A program made the position numbers and the translations under genes. Positions 41,232 to 55,329 of a stretch of 64,000 nucleotides of DNA are shown here, piece after piece. Numbering within the stretch: position 1 is the first letter of the stretch; the number at the start of each line of letters is the position of its first letter. A model generated the notes under the pieces. The model was not told where the DNA came from. It ran no database searches and saw nothing but the letters and a program-made list of their open reading frames with translations. Origin of the DNA: Acanthosoma haemorrhoidale (Eukaryota; Arthropoda; Insecta; Hemiptera; Acanthosomatidae); the NCBI GenBank assembly GCA_930367205.1, contig OV884014.1, forward strand, positions 119,853,768 to 119,917,767, in the 5' to 3' direction.

Positions 41232-42971
41232 GATCATACGATCGTATGATCAAAGTTACGAGTGAATATGACATCAAATGATGTCAAATATGATAGTGTG
41301 CCGTATCATTTGCACTTATTGTATCACGTGATACAATCGTATGATTGAAGTTACAGTGAATATACTATTAAATAATGTCGATTATGACAGTGTACTGTAT
41401 CATTGGCACTTATTGTATCACGTGATACGATCGTATGATTGAAGTCATGAATGAATATAACATCAAATGATGTCGATTATGATAGCGCACCATATCATTA
41501 GCACTTATCGTATAATGTGATGTGATCGTATGATACAAGTTACAAGTGAATATAAAATCAAATAATGTCGATTATAATAGTATAGCACATCATTGGCACT
41601 CATTATATCACGTGATACGATCGTATGATTAAGGTTACGAGTGAATAAACTATTAAATGATGTCGAATATGATAGTGTACCGCATCATTGGCACTCATTG
41701 TTTCACGTGATACGATCGTATGATCAAAGTTACGAGTGAATATGACATCAAATGATGTCAAATATGATAGTGTGCCGTATCATTTGCACCTATTGTATCA
41801 CTTGATACAATCGTATGATTGAAGTTACAGTGAATATACTATTAAATAATGTCGATTATGACAGTGTACTGTATCATTGGCACTTATTGTATCACGTGAT
41901 ACGATCGTATGATTGAAGTCATGAATGAATATAACATCAAATGATGTCGATTATGATAGCGCACCATATCATTAGCACTTATTGTATAATGTGATGTGAT
42001 CGTATGATAAAAGTTACAAGTGAATATAAAATTAAATAATGTCGATTATAATAGTATAGCACATCATTGGCACTCATTATATCACGTGATACGATCGTAT
42101 GATTAAGGTTACGAGTGAATAAACTATTAAATGATGTCGAATATGATAGTGTACCGCATCATTGGCACTCATTGTTTCACGTGATACGATCGTATGATTA
42201 AAGTTACAGGTGAATATAACATCAAATGATGTCGATTATGATAGTGTACCGCATCATTGGCACTCATTATATCACGTGTTACTATCGTATGATTGAAGTC
42301 ACGAGTGAATATTACATCAAATAATGCTAAATATGATTGTATAGTGTAGCATTGACACTCATTGTATCACGAGATACGATCGTATGATTAAAGTCACGAG
42401 TGAATATAACATCAAATGATGTTGAATATGATTGTATAATGTATCATTAGCACTCATTGTTTCACGTGATACGATCGTATGATTAAAGTTACGAGTGAAT
42501 ATACTATAAAATGATGTCGATTATGATAGTGTACCGCATCATTGGCACTCATTATATCACGTGATACTATCGTATGATTGAAGTCACGAGTGAATATAAC
42601 ATCAAATGATGCTAAATATGATTGTATAGTGTATCATTAGCACTCATTGTTTCACGTGATACGATCGTATGAATAACGTTACGAGTAAATATAACATCAA
42701 ATGATGTTGAATATGATTGTATAATGTATCATTAGCACTCATTATTTCACGTGATACGATCGTATGATTAAAGTTACAGGTGAATATAACATCAAATAAT
42801 GTCGATTATGATAGTGTACCGCATCATTGGCACTCATTATATCACGTGATACTATCGTATAATGAAAGTTACGAGTGAATATACTATTAAATGATGTCGA
42901 TTATGATAGTGTACAGCATCATTGGCACTAATTGTATCACGTGATACGATCGTATGATCAAAGCTACGAGT
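41232..42971. repeat. Satellite B block 14 with internal restart (1,740 bp)
   Basis: About 18.3 B monomers, the copy of block 12, with the same 474-bp restart near 41723. Here the junction palindrome is intact, while block 12 has one base changed. The last full monomer reads gtacagcatc instead of gtaccgcatc. Confidence 0.95.
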
Positions 42972-44161
42972 TAACATAATAGGGCAGGAATTATTGTACC
43001 AGCTATGAAATACGCATTTTTGTAAAATTCTACTTTTTGACGATATTTTTCTTGTTTTGGTATGAGGAAATCATAATTGTTCAGGAGCTAACGTACCAGC
43101 TATAAAATACTCTTATATGTAAAAATTTAACTTTTCGACGATATTTTCCTTGTTTTGGTATCAGGAGAACATAATGGGGCAGGAGCTAACTTACTAGCTA
43201 TGAAATACGCATTTTCGAAAAATTCGACTTTTTGACGATATTTTCCTTGATTTCGTATCAGGAGAACATAAAAGAGCAGGAGCTAACGTTCCAGCTATGA
43301 AATACCCATTTTTTAAAAATTTGAGTTTTCGACGATATTTTCCTTGTTTTGGTATCAGGAGAACATAATGGGGCAGGAGCTAACGTACTAGCTATGAAAT
43401 ACGCATTTTCGAAAAATTCGACTTTTTGACGATATTTTCCTTGATTTCGTATCAGGAGAACATAAAAGAGCTGGAGCTAACTTACTATCTATGAAATACG
43501 CATTTTCGAAAAATTCGACTTTTTGACGATATTTTCCTTGATTTCGTATCAGGAGAACATAAAAGAGCAGGAGCTAACGTTCCAGCTATGAAATACCCAT
43601 TTTTTAAAAATTCGACTTTTTGACGATATTTTCGTATCAGGAGAACATAATGGGGAAGGATCTGACGTACCAGCTATGAAATACGCAATTTTTGTAAAAA
43701 TTTGAGTTTTCGACGATATTTTCCTTGATTTCGTATCAGGAGAACATAAAAGAGCAGGAGCTAACGTTCCAACTATGAAATACCCATTTTTTAAAAATTC
43801 AACTTTTTGACGATATTTTCCTTGTTTTCGTATCAGGAGAACATAATAGGGTTGGAGCTAACGTACCAGCTATGAAATACGCATTTTTGTAAAAATTTGA
43901 CTTTTGGACGATATTTTCTTTGTTTCGGTATCAGGAGAACATAATGGGACAGGAGCTAACGTACTAGCTCTAAATACGCATTTTAGTAAAAATTCGACTT
44001 TTTGACGACATTTTTCTTGTTTTGGTATCAGGAGAACATAATGGGGCAGGTGCTAACGTACAAGCTATGAAATACGCATTTTTGTAAAAATTCAACTTTT
44101 TTAAAATGTTTTCTTTGTTTTGGTATCAGGAGTACATAAAGGGGCAAGAGCTAACGTACAA
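42972..44161. repeat. Satellite A block (1,190 bp)
   Basis: About 12 A monomers in an order unlike the neighbouring blocks. The edge monomers are standard, but the ataaaagagcagg monomer is followed by tttgagttttcg text near 43320, and one monomer reads ataaaagagctgg near 43465. This looks like a separate rearrangement. Confidence 0.95.
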
Positions 44162-45902
44162 GATCATACGATCGTATGATCAATGTTACGAGTGAATATG
44201 ACATCAAATGATGTCAAATATGATAGTGTGCCGTATCATTTGCACCTATTGTATCACGTGATACAATCGTATGATTGAAGTTACAGTGAATATACTATTA
44301 AATAATGTCGATTATGACAGTGTACTGTATCATTGGCACTTATTGTATCACGTGATACGATCGTATGATTGAAGTCATGAATGAATATAACATCAAATGA
44401 TGTCGATTATGATAGCGCACCATATCATTAGCACTTATTGTATAATGTGATGTGATCGTATGATAAAAGTTACAAGTGAATATAAAATCAAATAATGTCG
44501 ATTATAATAGTATAGCACATCATTGGCACTCATTATATCACGTGATACGATCGTATGATTAAGGTTACGAGTGAATAAACTATTAAATGATGTCGAATAT
44601 GATAGTGTACCGCATCATTGGCACTCATTGTTTCACGTGATACGATCGTATGATTAAAGTTACAGGTGAATATAACATCAAATGATGTCGATTATGATAG
44701 TGTACCGCATCATTGGCACTCATTATATCACTTGATACGATCGTATGATTGAAGTCACGAGTGAATATATCATCAAATGATGTTGAATATGATTGTATAA
44801 TGTGTCATTGGCACTCATTGTTTCACGTGATACGATCGTATGATTAATGTTACGAGTGAATACAACATCAAATGATGTCGATTATGATAGTGTACCGCAT
44901 CATTGGCACTCATTATATCACGTGATACGATCGTTTGATGAAAGTTACGAGTGAATATAACATCAAATGATGTCGAATAGGATTGTATAATGTATCATTA
45001 GCACTCATTGTTTCACGTGATACGATCGTATGATTAAAGTAACGATTGGAGATACTAATAAATGATGTTGAATATAATAGTGCACCATATCATTAGCACT
45101 TATTGTATCATGTGATGCGATCGTATGATTAAAGTTACAAGTGAATATAACATCAAATGATGTCGATTATAATAGTGTACCGCATCATTGGCACTCATTA
45201 TATCACGTGTTACTATCGTATGATTGAAGTCACGAGTGAATATTACATCAAATAATGCTAAATATGATTGTATAGTGTAGCATTGACACTCATTGTATCA
45301 CGAGATACGATCGTATGATTAAAGTCACGAGTGAATATACTATCAAATGATGTTGAATATGATTGTATAATGTATCATTAGCACTCATTGTTTGACGTGA
45401 TACGATCGTATGATTAAAGTTACGAGTGAATATACTATAAAATGATGTCGATTATGATAGTGTACCGCATCATTGGCACTCATTATATCACGTGATACTA
45501 TCGTATGATTGAAGTCACGAGTGAATATAACATCAAATGATGCTAAATATGATTGTATAGTGTATCATTAGCACTCATTGTTTCACGTGATACGATCGTA
45601 TGAATAACGTTACGAGTAAATATAACATCAAATGATGTTGAATATGATTGTATAATGTATCATTAGCACTCATTATTTCACGTGATACGATCGTATGATT
45701 AAAGTTACAGGTGAATATAACATCAAATAATGTCGATTATGATAGTGTACCGCATCATTGGCACTCATTATATCACGTGATACTATCGTATAATGAAAGT
45801 TACGAGTGAATATACTATTAAATGATGTCGATTATGATAGTGTACCGCATTATTGGCACTAATTGTATCACGTGATACGATCGTATGATCAAAGCTACGA
45901 GT
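44162..45902. repeat. Satellite B block 15 (1,741 bp)
   Basis: About 18.3 B monomers of the right-hand type. Small changes are gatcaatgttacg just after the junction palindrome, and gtttgacgtga near 45392, which breaks the CACGTG palindrome. Confidence 0.95.
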
Positions 45903-46351
45903 TAACATAATAGGGCAGGAATTATTGTACCAGCTATGAAATACGCATTTTTGTAAAATTCTACTTTTTGACGATATTTTTCTTGTTTTGGTATGAGGAA
46001 ATCATAATTGTTCAGGAGCTAACGTACTAGCTATAAAATACTCTTATATGTAAAAATTTAACTTTTCGACGATATTTTCCTTGTTTTGGTATCAGGAGAA
46101 CATAATGGGGCAGGAGCTAACTTACTATCTATGAAATACGCATTTTCGAAAAATTCGACTTTTTGACGATATTTTCCTTGATTTCGTATCAGGAGAACAT
46201 AAAAGAGCAGGAGCTAACGTTCCAGCTATGAAATACCCATTTTTTAAAAATTCGACTTTTTGACGATATTTTCGTATCAGGAGAACATAATGGGGAAGGA
46301 GCTGACGTACCAGCTATGAAATACGCAATTTTTGTAAAAATTTGAGTTTTC

Positions 46352-46448
46352 GACGATATTTTCCTTGTTTTGGTATCAGGAGAACATAATGGGGCAGGAG
46401 CTAACGTACTAGCTATGAAATACGCATTTTCGAAAAATTCGACTTTTT
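46352..46448 (+). repeat. Satellite A reference monomer (97 bp)
   Basis: This is a typical monomer of the first satellite family. Successive gacgatatttt starts at 46352, 46449, 46546 and 46645 give periods of 97, 97 and 99 bp. The order is gacgatatttt, ccttgttttggtatcaggag, aacataatggggcagg, agctaacgtactagctatg, aaatacgcattttcg, aaaaattcgactttt. Three main subtypes recur: one with ataatggggcagg and ttttcgaaaa; one with cttgatttcg, ataaaagagcagg and tttttaaaaa; and a short 90-bp one with ataatggggaagg and cagctgacgtaccagc-like text. I see no clear similarity to satellite B apart from the AT-rich composition. Confidence 0.95.
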
Positions 46449-47059
46449 GACGATATTTTCTTTGATTTCGTATCAGGAGAACATAAAAGAGCAGGAGCTA
46501 ACGTTCCAGCTATAAAATACCCATTTTTTAAAAATTCAACTTTTTGACGATATTTTCCTTGTTTTCGTATCAGGAGAACATAATAGGGTTGGAGCTAACG
46601 TATCAGCTATGAAATACGCAATTTTTGTAAAAATTTGAGTTTTCGACGATATTTTCCTTGTTTTCGTATCAGGAGAACATAATGGGGCAGGAGCTGACGT
46701 ACTAGCTATGAAATACGCATTTTTTAAAAATTCGACTGTTTGACGATATTTTCGTATCAGGAGAACATAATGGGGAAGGAGCTGACGTACCAGCTATGAA
46801 ATACGCAATTTTTGTAAAAATTTGAGTTTTCGACGATATTTTCCTTGTTTTGGTATCAGGAGAACATAATGGGGCAGGAGCTGACGTACTAGCTATGAAA
46901 TACGCATTTTTTAAAAATTCGACTTTTTGACGATATTTTCCTTGATTTCGTATCAGGAGAACATAAAAGAGCAGGAGCTAACGTTCCAACTATGAAATAC
47001 CCATTTTTTAAAAATTCGACTTTTTGACGATATTTTCCTTGTTTTGGTATCAGGAGAAC

Positions 47060-50000
47060 ATAATGGGGCAGGAGCTAACGTACTATCTATGAAATACGCA
47101 TTTTCGAAAAATTCGACTTTTTGACGATATTTTCCTTGATTTCGTATCAGGAGAACATAAAAGAGCAGGAGCTAACGTTCCAGCTATGAAATACCCATTT
47201 TTTAAAAATTCGACTTTTTGATGATATTTTCGTATCAGGAGAACATAATGGGGAAGGAGCTGACGTACCAGCTATGAAATACGCAATTTTTGTAAAAATT
47301 TGAGTTTTCGACGATATTTTCCTTGTTTTGGTATCAGGAGAACATAATGGGGCAGGAGCTAACGTACTAGCTATGAAATACGCATTTTCGAAAAATTCGA
47401 CTTTTTGACGATATTTTCTTTGATTTCGTATCAGGAGAACATAAAAGAGCAGGAGCTAACGTTCCAGCTATAAAATACCCATTTTTTAAAAATTCAACTT
47501 TTTGACGATATTTTCCTTGTTTTCGTATCAGGAGAACATAATAGGGTTGGAGCTAACGTACCAGCTATGAAATACGCAATTTTTGTAAAAATTTGAGTTT
47601 TCGACGATATTTTCCTTGTTTTCGTATCAGGAGAACATAATGGGGCAGGAGCTGACGTACTAGCTATGAAATACGCATTTTTTAAAAATTCGACTTTTTG
47701 ACGATATTTTCCTTGATTTCGTATCAGGAGAACATAAAAGAGCAGGAGCTAACGTTCCAACTATGAAATACCCATTTTTTAAAAATTCGACTTTTTGACG
47801 ATATTTTCCTTGTTTTCGTATCAGGAGAACATAATGGGGCAGGAGCTAACTTACTATCTATGAAATACGCATTTTCGAAAAATTTGACTTTTTGACGATA
47901 TTTTCCTTGATTTCGTATCAGGAGAACATAAAAGAGCAGGAGCTAACGTTCCAGCTATGAAATACCCATTTTTTAAAAATTCGACTTTTTGACGATATTT
48001 TCGTATCAGGAGAACATAATGGGGAAGGAGCTGACGTACCAGCTATGAAATACGCAATTTTTGTAAAAATTTGAGTTTTCGACGATATTTTCCTTGTTTT
48101 GGTATCAGGAGAACATAATGGGGCAGGAGCTAACGTACTAGCTATGAAATACGCATTTTCGAAAAATTCGACTTTTTGACGATATTTTCTTTGATTTCGT
48201 ATCAGGAGAACATAAAAGAGCAGGAGCTAACGTTCCAGCTATGAAATACCCATTTTTTAAAAATTCGACTTTTTGACGATATTTTCCTTGTTTTCGTATC
48301 AGGAGAACATGATGGGACAGGAGCTGACGTACTAGCTATGAAATACGCATTTTTTAAAAATTCGACTTTTTGACGATATTTTCCTGGTTTTCGTATCAGG
48401 AGAACATAATGGGGCAGGAGCTAACGTACTAGCTATGAAATACGCATTTTTGAAAAATTCAACTTTTTGACGATATTTTTCTCGTTATCGTATCAGGAGA
48501 ACATAATAGGGCAGGAGCTAACGTACCAGTTATGAAATACGCATTTTTGTAAAAATTTGACTTTTGGACGATATTTTCTTTGTTTCGGTATCAGGAGAAC
48601 ATAATGGGACAGGAGCTAACTTACTATCTATGAAATACGCATTTTCGAAAAATTCGACTTTTTGACGATATTTTCCTTGATTTCGTATCAGGAGAACATA
48701 AAAGAGCAGGAGCTAACGTTCCAGCTATGAAATACCCATTTTTTAAAAATTCGACTTTTTGATGATATTTTCGTATCAGGAGAACATAATGGGGAAGGAG
48801 CTGACGTACCAGCTATGAAATACGCAATTTTTGTAAAAATTTGAGTTTTCGACGATATTTTCCTTGTTTTGGTATCAGGAGAACATAATGGGGCAGGAGC
48901 TAACGTACTAGCTATGAAATACGCATTTTCGAAAAATTCGACTTTTTGACGATATTTTCTTTGATTTCGTATCAGGAGAACATAAAAGAGCAGGAGCTAA
49001 CGTTCCAGCTATAAAATACCCATTTTTTAAAAATTCAACTTTTTGACGATATTTTCCTTGTTTTCGTATCAGGAGAACATAATAGGGTTGGAGCTAACGT
49101 ACCAGCTATGAAATACGCAATTTTTGTAAAAATTTGAGTTTTCGACGATATTTTCCTTGTTTTCGTATCAGGAGAACATAATGGGGCAGGAGCTGACGTA
49201 CTAGCTATGAAATACGCATTTTTTAAAAATTCGACTTTTTGACGATATTTTCCTTGATTTCGTATCAGGAGAACATAAAAGAGCAGGAGCTAACGTTCCA
49301 ACTATGAAATACCCATTTTTTAAAAATTCGACTTTTTGACGATATTTTCCTTGTTTTCGTATCAGGAGAACATAATGGGGCAGGAGCTAACTTACTATCT
49401 ATGAAATACGCATTTTCGAAAAATTTGACTTTTTGACGATATTTTCCTTGATTTCGTATCAGGAGAACATAAAAGAGCAGGAGCTAACGTTCCAGCTATG
49501 AAATACCCATTTTTTAAAAATTCGACTTTTTGACGATATTTTCGTATCAGGAGAACATAATGGGGAAGGAGCTGACGTACCAGCTATGAAATACGCAATT
49601 TTTGTAAAAATTTGAGTTTTCGACGATATTTTCCTTGTTTTGGTATCAGGAGAACATAATGGGGCAGGAGCTAACGTACTAGCTATGAAATACGCATTTT
49701 CGAAAAATTCGACTTTTTGACGATATTTTCTTTGATTTCGTATCAGGAGAACATAAAAGAGCAGGAGCTAACGTTCCAGCTATGAAATACCCATTTTTTA
49801 AAAATTCGACTTTTTGACGATATTTTCCTTGTTTTCGTATCAGGAGAACATGATGGGACAGGAGCTGACGTACTAGCTATGAAATACGCATTTTTTAAAA
49901 ATTCGACTTTTTGACGATATTTTCCTGGTTTTCGTATCAGGAGAACATAATGGGGCAGGAGCTAACGTACTAGCTATGAAATACGCATTTTTGAAAAATT

Positions 50001-50141
50001 CAACTTTTTGACGATATTTTTCTCGTTATCGTATCAGGAGAACATAATAGGGCAGGAGCTAACGTACCAGCTATGAAATACGCATTTTTGTAAAAATTTG
50101 ACTTTTGGACGATGTTTTCTTTGTTTCGGTATCAGGAGAAC
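47060..50141. repeat. 1,541-bp tandem duplication within satellite A
   Basis: Rare markers are doubled: atgatattttcg at 47221 and 48762, aatttgact at 47881 and 49422, and ctcgttatcg near 48482 and 50023. The unit is about 16 A monomers. Only A is duplicated here, so expansion is not limited to whole A+B composites. Confidence 0.9.
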
Positions 50142-50362
50142 ATAATGGGACAGGAGCTAACGTACTAGCTCTAAATACGCATTTTAGTAAAAATTCAACT
50201 TTTTGACGACATTTTTCTTGTTTTGGTATCAGGAGAACATAATGGGGCAGGTGCTAACGTACAAGCTATGAAATACGCATGTTTGTAAAAATTCAACTTT
50301 TTTAAAATGTTTTCTTTGTTTTGGTATCAGGAGTACATAAAGGGGCAAGAGCTAACGTACAA

Positions 50363-52103
50363 GATCATACGATCGTATGATCAAAGTTACGAGTGAATAT
50401 GACATCAAATGATGTCAAATATGATAGTGTGCCGTATCATTTGCACTTATTGTATCACGTGATACAATCGTATGATTGAAGTTACAGTGAATATACTATT
50501 AAATAATGTCGATTATGACAGTGTACTGTATCATTGGCACTTATTGTATCACGTGATACGATCGTATGATTGAAGTCATGAATGAATATAACATCAAATG
50601 ATGTCGATTATGATAGCGCACCATATCATTAGCACTTATTGTATAATGTGATGTGATCGTATGATAAAAGTTACAAGTGAATATAAAATCAAATAATGTC
50701 GATTATAATAGTATAGCACATCATTGGCACTCATTATATCACGTGATACGATCGTATGATTAAGGTTACGAGTGAATAAACTATTAAATGATGTCGAATA
50801 TGATAGTGTACCGCATCATTGGCACTCATTGTTTCACGTGATACGATCGTATGATTAAAGTTACAGGTGAATATAACATCAAATGATGTCGATTATGATA
50901 GTGTACCGCATCATTGGCACTCATTATATCACGTGATACGATCGTATGATTGAAGTCACGAGTGAATATATCATCAAATGATGTTGAATATGATTGTATA
51001 ATGTGTCATTGGCAAACATTGTATCACGTGATACGATCGTATGATTAAAGTTACGAGTGAATACAACATCAAATGATGTCGATTATGATAGTGTACCGCA
51101 TCATTGGCACTCATTATATCACGTGATACGATCGTTTGATGAAAGTTACGAGTGAATATAACATCAAATGATGTCGAATAGGATTGTATAATGTATCATT
51201 AGCACTCATTGTTTCACGTGATACGATCGTATGATTAAAGTTACGATTGGAGATACTAATAAATGATGTTGAATATAATAGTGCACCATATCATTAGCAC
51301 TTATTGTATCATGTGATGCGATCGTATGATTAAAGTTACAAGTGAATATAACATCAAATGATGTCGATTATAATAGTGTACCGCATCATTGGCACTCATT
51401 ATATCACGTGTTACTATCGTATGATTGAAGTCACGAGTGAATATTACATCAAATAATGCTAAATATGATTGTATAGTGTAGCATTGACACTCATTGTATC
51501 ACGAGATACGATCGTATGATTAAAGTCACGAGTGAATATACTATCAAATGATGTTGAATATGATTGTATAATGTATCATTAGCACTCATTGCTTGACGTG
51601 ATACGATCGTATGATTAAAGTTACGAGTGAATATACTATAAAATGATGTCGATTATGATAGTGTACCGCATCATTGGCACTCATTATATCACGTGATACT
51701 ATCGTATGATTGAAGTCACGAGTGAATATAACATCAAATGATGCTAAATATGATTGTATAGTGTATCATTAGCACTCATTGTTTCACGTGATACGATCGT
51801 ATGAATAACGTTACGAGTAAATATAACATCAAATGATGTTGAATATGATTGTATAATGTATCATTAGCACTCATTATTTCACGTGATACGATCGTATGAT
51901 TAAAGTTACAGGTGAATATAACATCAAATAATGTCGATTATGATAGTGTACCGCATCATTGGCACTCATTATATCACGTGATACTATCGTATAATGAAAG
52001 TTACGAGTGAATATACTATTAAATGATGTCGATTATGATAGTGTACCGCATTATTGGCACTAATTGTATCACGTGATACGATCGTATGATCAAAGCTACG
52101 AGT
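50363..52103. repeat. Satellite B block 16 (1,741 bp)
   Basis: About 18.3 B monomers, near block 15. A private change is attgcttgacgtg near 51590. Confidence 0.95.
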
Positions 52104-53873
52104 TAACATAATAGGGCAGGAATTATTGTACCAGCTATGAAATACGCATTTTTGTAAAATTCTACTTTTTGACGATATTTTTCTTGTTTTGGTATGAGGA
52201 AATCATAATTGTTCAGGAGCTAACGTACCAGCTATAAAATACTCTTATATGTAAAAATTTAACTTTTCGACGATATTTTCCTTGTTTTGGTATCAGGAGA
52301 ACATAATGGGGCAGGAGCTAACTTACTATCTATGAAATACGCATTTTCGAAAAATTCGACTTTTTGACGATATTTTCCTTGATTTCGTATCAGGAGAACA
52401 TAAAAGAGCAGGAGCTAACGTTCCAGCTATGAAATACCCATTTTTTAAAAATTCGACTTTTTGACGATATTTTCGTATCAGGAGAACAAAATGGGGAAGG
52501 AGCTGACGTACCAGCTATGAAATACGCAATTTTTGTAAAAATTTGAGTTTTCGACGATATTTTCCTTGTTTTGGTATCAGGAGAACATAATGGGGCAGGA
52601 GCTAACGTACTAGCTATGAAATACGCATTTTCGAAAAATTCGACTTTTTGACGATATTTTCTTTGATTTCGTATCAGGAGAACATAAAAGAGCAGGAGCT
52701 AACGTTCCAGCTATAAAATACCCATTTTTTAAAAATTCAACTTTTTGACGATATTTTCCTTGTTTTCGTATCAGGAGAACATAATAGGGTTGGAGCTAAC
52801 GTACCAGCTATGAAATACGCAATTTTTGTAAAAATTTGAGTTTTCGACGATATTTTCCTTGTTTTCGTATCAGGAGAACATAATGGGGCAGGAGCTGACG
52901 TACTAGCTATGAAATACGCATTTTTTAAAAATTCGACTTTTTGACGATATTTTCGTATCAGGAGAACATAATGGGGAAGGAGCTGACGTACCAGCTATGA
53001 AATACGCAATTTTTGTAAAAATTTGAGTTTTCGACGATATTTTCCTTGTTTTGGTATCAGGAGAACATAATGGGGCAGGAGCTAACGTACTAGCTATGAA
53101 ATACGCATTTTCGAAAAATTCGACTTTTTGACGATATTTTCTTTGATTTCGTATCAGGAGAACATAAAAGAGCAGGAGCTAACGTTCCAGCTATAAAATA
53201 CCCATTTTTTAAAAATTCAACTTTTTGACGATATTTTACTTGTTTTCGTATCAGGAGAACATAATAGGGTTGGAGCTAACGTACCAGCTATGAAATACGC
53301 AATTTTTGTAAAAATTTGAGTTTTCGACGATATTTTCCTTGTTTTCGTATCAGGAGAACATAATGGGGCAGGAGCTGACGTACTAGCTATGAAATACGCA
53401 TTTTTTGTAAAAATTTGAGTTTTCGACGATATTTTTCTTGTTTTGGTATCAGGAGAACATAATGGGGCAGGAGCTAACATACTAGCTATGAAATACGCAT
53501 TTTCGAAAAATTCGACTTTTTGACGATATTTTCCTTGATTTCGTATCAGGAGAACATAAAAGAGCAGGAGCTAACGTTCCAACAATGAAATACCCATTTT
53601 TTAAAAATTCGACTTTTTGACGATATTTTCTTTGTTTCGGTATCAGGAGAACATAATGGGACAGGAGCTAACGTACTAGCTCTAAATACGCATTTTAGTA
53701 AAAATTCAACTTTTTGACGACATTTTTCTTGTTTTGGTATCAGGAGAACATAATGGGGCAGGTGCTAACGTACAAGCTATGAAATACGCATTTTTGTAAA
53801 AATTCAACTTTTTTAAAATGTTTTCTTTGTTTTGGTATCAGGAGTACATAAAGAGGCAAGAGCTAACGTACAA
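52104..53873. repeat. Satellite A block (1,770 bp)
   Basis: About 18 A monomers. It carries aacaaaatgggg at 52485, atattttacttg near 53230 and gctaacatactagc near 53472, all shared with the next A block. Consecutive 99-bp-type monomers here keep one reading frame open by arithmetic alone (99 is divisible by 3). Confidence 0.95.
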
Positions 53874-55329
53874 GATCATACGATCGTATGATCAAAGTTA
53901 CGAGTGAATATGACATCAAATGATGTCAAATATGATAGTGTGCCGTATCATTTGCACTTATTGTATCACGTGATACAATCGTATGATTGAAGTTACAGTG
54001 AATATACTATTAAATAATGTCGATTATGACAGTGTACTGTATCATTGGCACTTATTGTATCACGTGATACGATCGTATGATTGAAGTCATGAATGAATAT
54101 AACATCAAATGATGTCGATTATGATAGCGCACCATATCATTAGCACTTATTGTATAATGTGATGTGATCGTATGATAAAAGTTACAAGTGAATATAAAAT
54201 CAAATAATGTCGATTATAATATTATAGCACATCATTGGCACTCATTATATCACGTGATATGATCGTATGATTAAGGTTACGAGTGAATAAACTATTAAAT
54301 GATGTCGAATATGATAGTGTACCGCATCATTGGCACTCATTGTTTCACGTGATACGATCGTATGATTAAAGTTACAGGTGAATATAACATCAAATGATGT
54401 CGATTATGATAGTGTACCGCATCATTGGCACTCATTATATCACTTGATACGATCGTATGATTGAAGTCACGAGTGAATATATCATCAAATGATGTTGAAT
54501 ATGATTGTATAATGTGTCATTGGCAAACATTGTATCACGTGATACGATCGTATGATTAAAGTTACGAGTGAATACAACATCAAATGATGTCGATTATGAT
54601 AGTGTACCGCATCATTGGCACTCATTATATCACGTGATACGATCGTTTGATGAAAGTTACGAGTGAATATAACATCAAATGATGTCGAATAGGATTGTAT
54701 AATGTATCATTAGCACTCATTGTTTCACGTGATACGATCGTATGATTAAAGTTACGATTGGAGATACTAATAAATGATGTTGAATATAATAGTGCACCAT
54801 ATCATTAGCACTTATTGTATCATGTGATGCGATCGTATGATTAAAGTTACAAGTGAATATAACATCAAATGATGTCAATTATAATAGTGTACCGCATCAT
54901 TGGCACTCATTATATCACGTGTTACTATCGTATGATTGAAGTCACGAGTGAATATTACATCAAATAATGCTAAATATGATTGTATAGTGTAGCATTGACA
55001 CTCATTGTATCACGTGATACGATCGTATGAATAACGTTACGAGTAAATATAACATCAAATGATGTTGAATATGATTGTATAATGTATCATTAGCACTCAT
55101 TATTTCACGTGATACGATCGTATGATTAAAGTTACAGGTGAATATAACATCAAATAATGTCGATTATGATAGTGTACCGCATCATTGGCACTCATTATAT
55201 CACGTGATACTATCGTATAATGAAAGTTACGAGTGAATATACTATTAAATGATGTCGATTATGATAGTGTACCGCATTATTGGCACTAATTGTATCACGT
55301 GATACGATCGTATGATCAAAGCTACGAGT
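53874..55329. repeat. Satellite B block 17, three monomers shorter (1,456 bp)
   Basis: About 15.3 B monomers. Against block 16 it lacks exactly 285 bp (3 x 95). Near 55010 the gacactcattgtatcacg monomer joins straight to the gaataacgtt monomer. Text on both sides stays in register, as expected for unequal exchange between monomers. Confidence 0.95.

Larger units (their letters stand above)
31741..43170. repeat. 5,285-bp tandem repeat (two copies and a partial third)
   Basis: Copies begin at about 31741, 37026 and 42311, where attacatcaaataatg recurs exactly 5,285 bp apart. Each full copy holds a B end, a 323-bp A block, a 1,741-bp B block, a 1,481-bp A block and most of a second B block. The third copy runs on to about 43.17 kb and then departs into a different A block. 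Confidence 0.92.
45903..50362. repeat. Satellite A block, longest in window (4,460 bp)
   Basis: About 46 A monomers with no B text. Its length is explained by internal duplications. About 46070-46740 recurs at 47030-47698 (offset 958 bp), and about 47060-48600 recurs at 48601-50141 (offset 1,541 bp). Short 90-bp monomers alternate with 97- and 99-bp ones in a repeating order. Confidence 0.95.

Noticed and set aside
46352..46448. CENP-B box in satellite A (ttcg-containing segment)
   Set aside because: The attcgactttttgacg segment does not supply the required nTTCGnnnnAnnCGGGn pattern. No CGGG follows at the right spacing in the monomers I checked, in either family.
53217..53480. 87-codon open frame on the minus strand with a repeated peptide (also at 56443 and 59669)
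   Set aside because: The peptide repeat is the A monomer read in one frame. It stays open because neighbouring monomers here are of the length class divisible by three. The exact 3,226-bp spacing of the copies is that of the higher-order repeat. No gene context or start signal is visible.
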